From Acanthornis magna (taxonomy: Eukaryota; Chordata; Aves; Passeriformes; Acanthizidae): 64,000 bases of DNA. The DNA is taken from positions 12,333,501 to 12,397,500 of the forward strand of contig JAWUZG010000036.1 in NCBI GenBank assembly GCA_036785705.1, written 5' to 3'. Below, piece after piece: positions 62,314-64,000 of this stretch; position 1 is the first letter of the stretch; each line of letters starts with the position of its first letter. Under the pieces are notes generated by a model. It ran no database searches and had not been told where the DNA came from. It was given only the letters and a program-made list of their open reading frames with translations. The position numbers and the translations under genes are program-made.

Positions 62314-64000
62314 GCTTTGGTTTGCCCTGTCTGTCTGTCTGATTTTAAATTTTAATTGTCTTAGTTTCTAAAATGTTAAGGAAGTATTTAAATGGAGGTG
62401 AGGACACAGATGGATCATTGAGATCTGCAGCTGAAATCATAGCATATTAACGTTAAGAGCATCATGACATCCTGGCATTTGGTGAGGAAATTAAAAAAAA
62501 TCCCAACCTCTCACTTGCTGACATGAAATAAAAATGTTGTATCTCCTCTCATGCTCCAACTGCACCAACAAGTGAAAAGGTGTTAATAAGGAAGAGTATT
62601 GAGCAGGGTGACTCTTCTAGCTGAGAAAAACAGGATGTATTTATGCATCAGTTCTAAATAGAGTTCTAGGGAAAGAGTAGGTAGCAAAAGGACCATATGT
62701 TCTAAAAAAAAATAATGGTGAGATCTTGCATGGCATAATGACAAGTGTGGGAAGGCACATTTATTAGAAAAAAAGTGAGTAAATATTCACGGAGAAGAGT
62801 GAATTGGAACTATTCTAAAGGTTATAACACTCCCTAGGTTATTTGTCTTGGTTTCTCGTTGCCATTTCCTTTTGAAACCCAAAGTGTCATTTGTCTCATT
62901 TGACTTTCAGACTGTGTTGAACCCAAGTTCATGTGAGAGTCCCTGTTAGGTCACTCAAAACACAGGCAAACTTGATGGAAGAGAGATGGTTTTAGTTGGC
63001 AGTACTTCTTCTGAGTAAGTAATGTGAGTGATTCATTCCTGAGCATTATCATTTTTATTCTCGGTGCTGGAGGGGAGGATTGGCATGACAGCGTGCTGTG
63101 AATGCAGAGTGATGAATGCAACTTCAGACTGTGTCATAATGTGCATTCCCATCAGAGAGAGAATAAAAACAACTTTCTAACATGAATTGTGGAAATAAAA
63201 GCCTCAGGTTTTTTTTTTACTGATGCAAATGGATACAGATTTTAGTATTGAGCAGCTCTATTAACCTGTGTGAAATTGCTCTCCTATTCCCATCTTTGTG
63301 AAGACTTTGTACTTTGAAAATCTTGGCAAGAGGTGAAATCAAAAATTATTGCAGGCAATGGGCAATGCAGAGTGTTGGTCTGAGTGAGTGTAAAATATTG
63401 CTGGGCTAATCTGTACAGGTTTGAATTGTAGTTACTTTTGTTCTCCAGTCTTTGGACATTAATTTAGATGTATGCCTTCTGTTTCTTTTCTTCTCCCTAT
63501 TTATCAGCAACATTAAACTTCCAGGAGGGCAAAGTTTGATCCCTAGCTTAAGGCAGTAAAACAAAAACAAAACAATCTGTGCAGTCCCCAGGATTTCAGT
63601 GCTTATTTGCTGACAAAAAAACCGGAATCCAAACCTAGCTAGTTAGCCAGCTAATTCAATTCATGAGAGGCTGCAAATCTATTTATACAGAATTATATTT
63701 ATGACAACAACCTATTTTGGAGACAGAGAAGCTCATGGAAGCACATCTTCAGTGCAGCAAAGTTGCAGTCTTTAACTATCCCTCCTGAATCCAAAACAAA
63801 CAAAATATTACATCTCCTCTCCAAACTAGATTTTCCAAAATAGACAGCCTGTTTGTTTACCCAAAGTGCAGGCCGAAAGTATTTTAATGTACATTAATGA
63901 GAAGGTAGAAATAATTCTTAATGGGATCCTGACCTAATTAAGAAAACATGAAAAGATTCCCTTGGGTACCTAGATTGTATGTAGGTTAGACATTCATTTT
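62314..64000. other. AT-rich non-coding sequence, no gene recognised
   Basis: No repeat or open frame of note apart from a short (TGTC)n run near 62329-62341. Stretches near 63040-63200 and 63880-63960 have the even composition and TAATTA/ATTAAT-type cores often seen in conserved non-coding elements, but conservation cannot be judged from one sequence. Confidence 0.5.

Overview
This window looks like non-coding sequence from a bird nuclear genome, either intergenic or deep intronic. It is AT-rich, carries many short open frames that resemble nothing, and has few repeats. The recognisable repeats are CR1 LINE fragments with the avian ATTCTRTG-type 3' end and solo LTRs of an avian endogenous retrovirus. 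No Alu, B1, MIR or L1 sequence was seen. A passerine or other neoavian bird is likely, but this rests on remembered repeat families and not on a search. No complete protein-coding gene, rRNA, tRNA, CRISPR array or prokaryote-style operon was found.

Layout. An ancient, strongly diverged CR1 fragment lies near 1.45-1.9 kb on the minus strand. A transposon-rich island spans about 9.7-15.3 kb. It holds a complete 1071-bp solo LTR with a perfect 5-bp target-site duplication, a second related LTR about 2 kb further on, and a 5'-truncated CR1, all on the minus strand. A second ancient CR1 of about 1 kb lies at 20.1-21.1 kb on the plus strand. A younger CR1 fragment lies at 26.1-26.7 kb on the plus strand, and its 5' part is almost identical to the CR1 at 14.6-15.3 kb. 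Two striking tandem arrays sit side by side at 49.16-49.79 kb: a 12-copy octanucleotide and a pure 273-bp (CTTC)n tract. The rest is AT-rich single-copy sequence with microduplications, homopolymer runs and a small CR1 tail remnant near 55.2 kb.

Possible genic signals are weak. Three open segments are bounded by splice-like signals (8777-8873, 32060-32359, 42761-42922). One canonical polyadenylation signal followed by a TGTC-rich stretch lies at 62308. None could be tied to a known protein, and all are reported with low confidence.

The most interesting observation is a mosaic identity pattern between the two younger CR1 copies. They differ by only one substitution and one single-base gap over 232 bp, then fall abruptly to clearly lower identity toward their 3' ends. 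Gene conversion, template switching during reverse transcription, or CR1 subfamily mosaicism could each produce this. No undescribed biological system could be demonstrated from the sequence alone.
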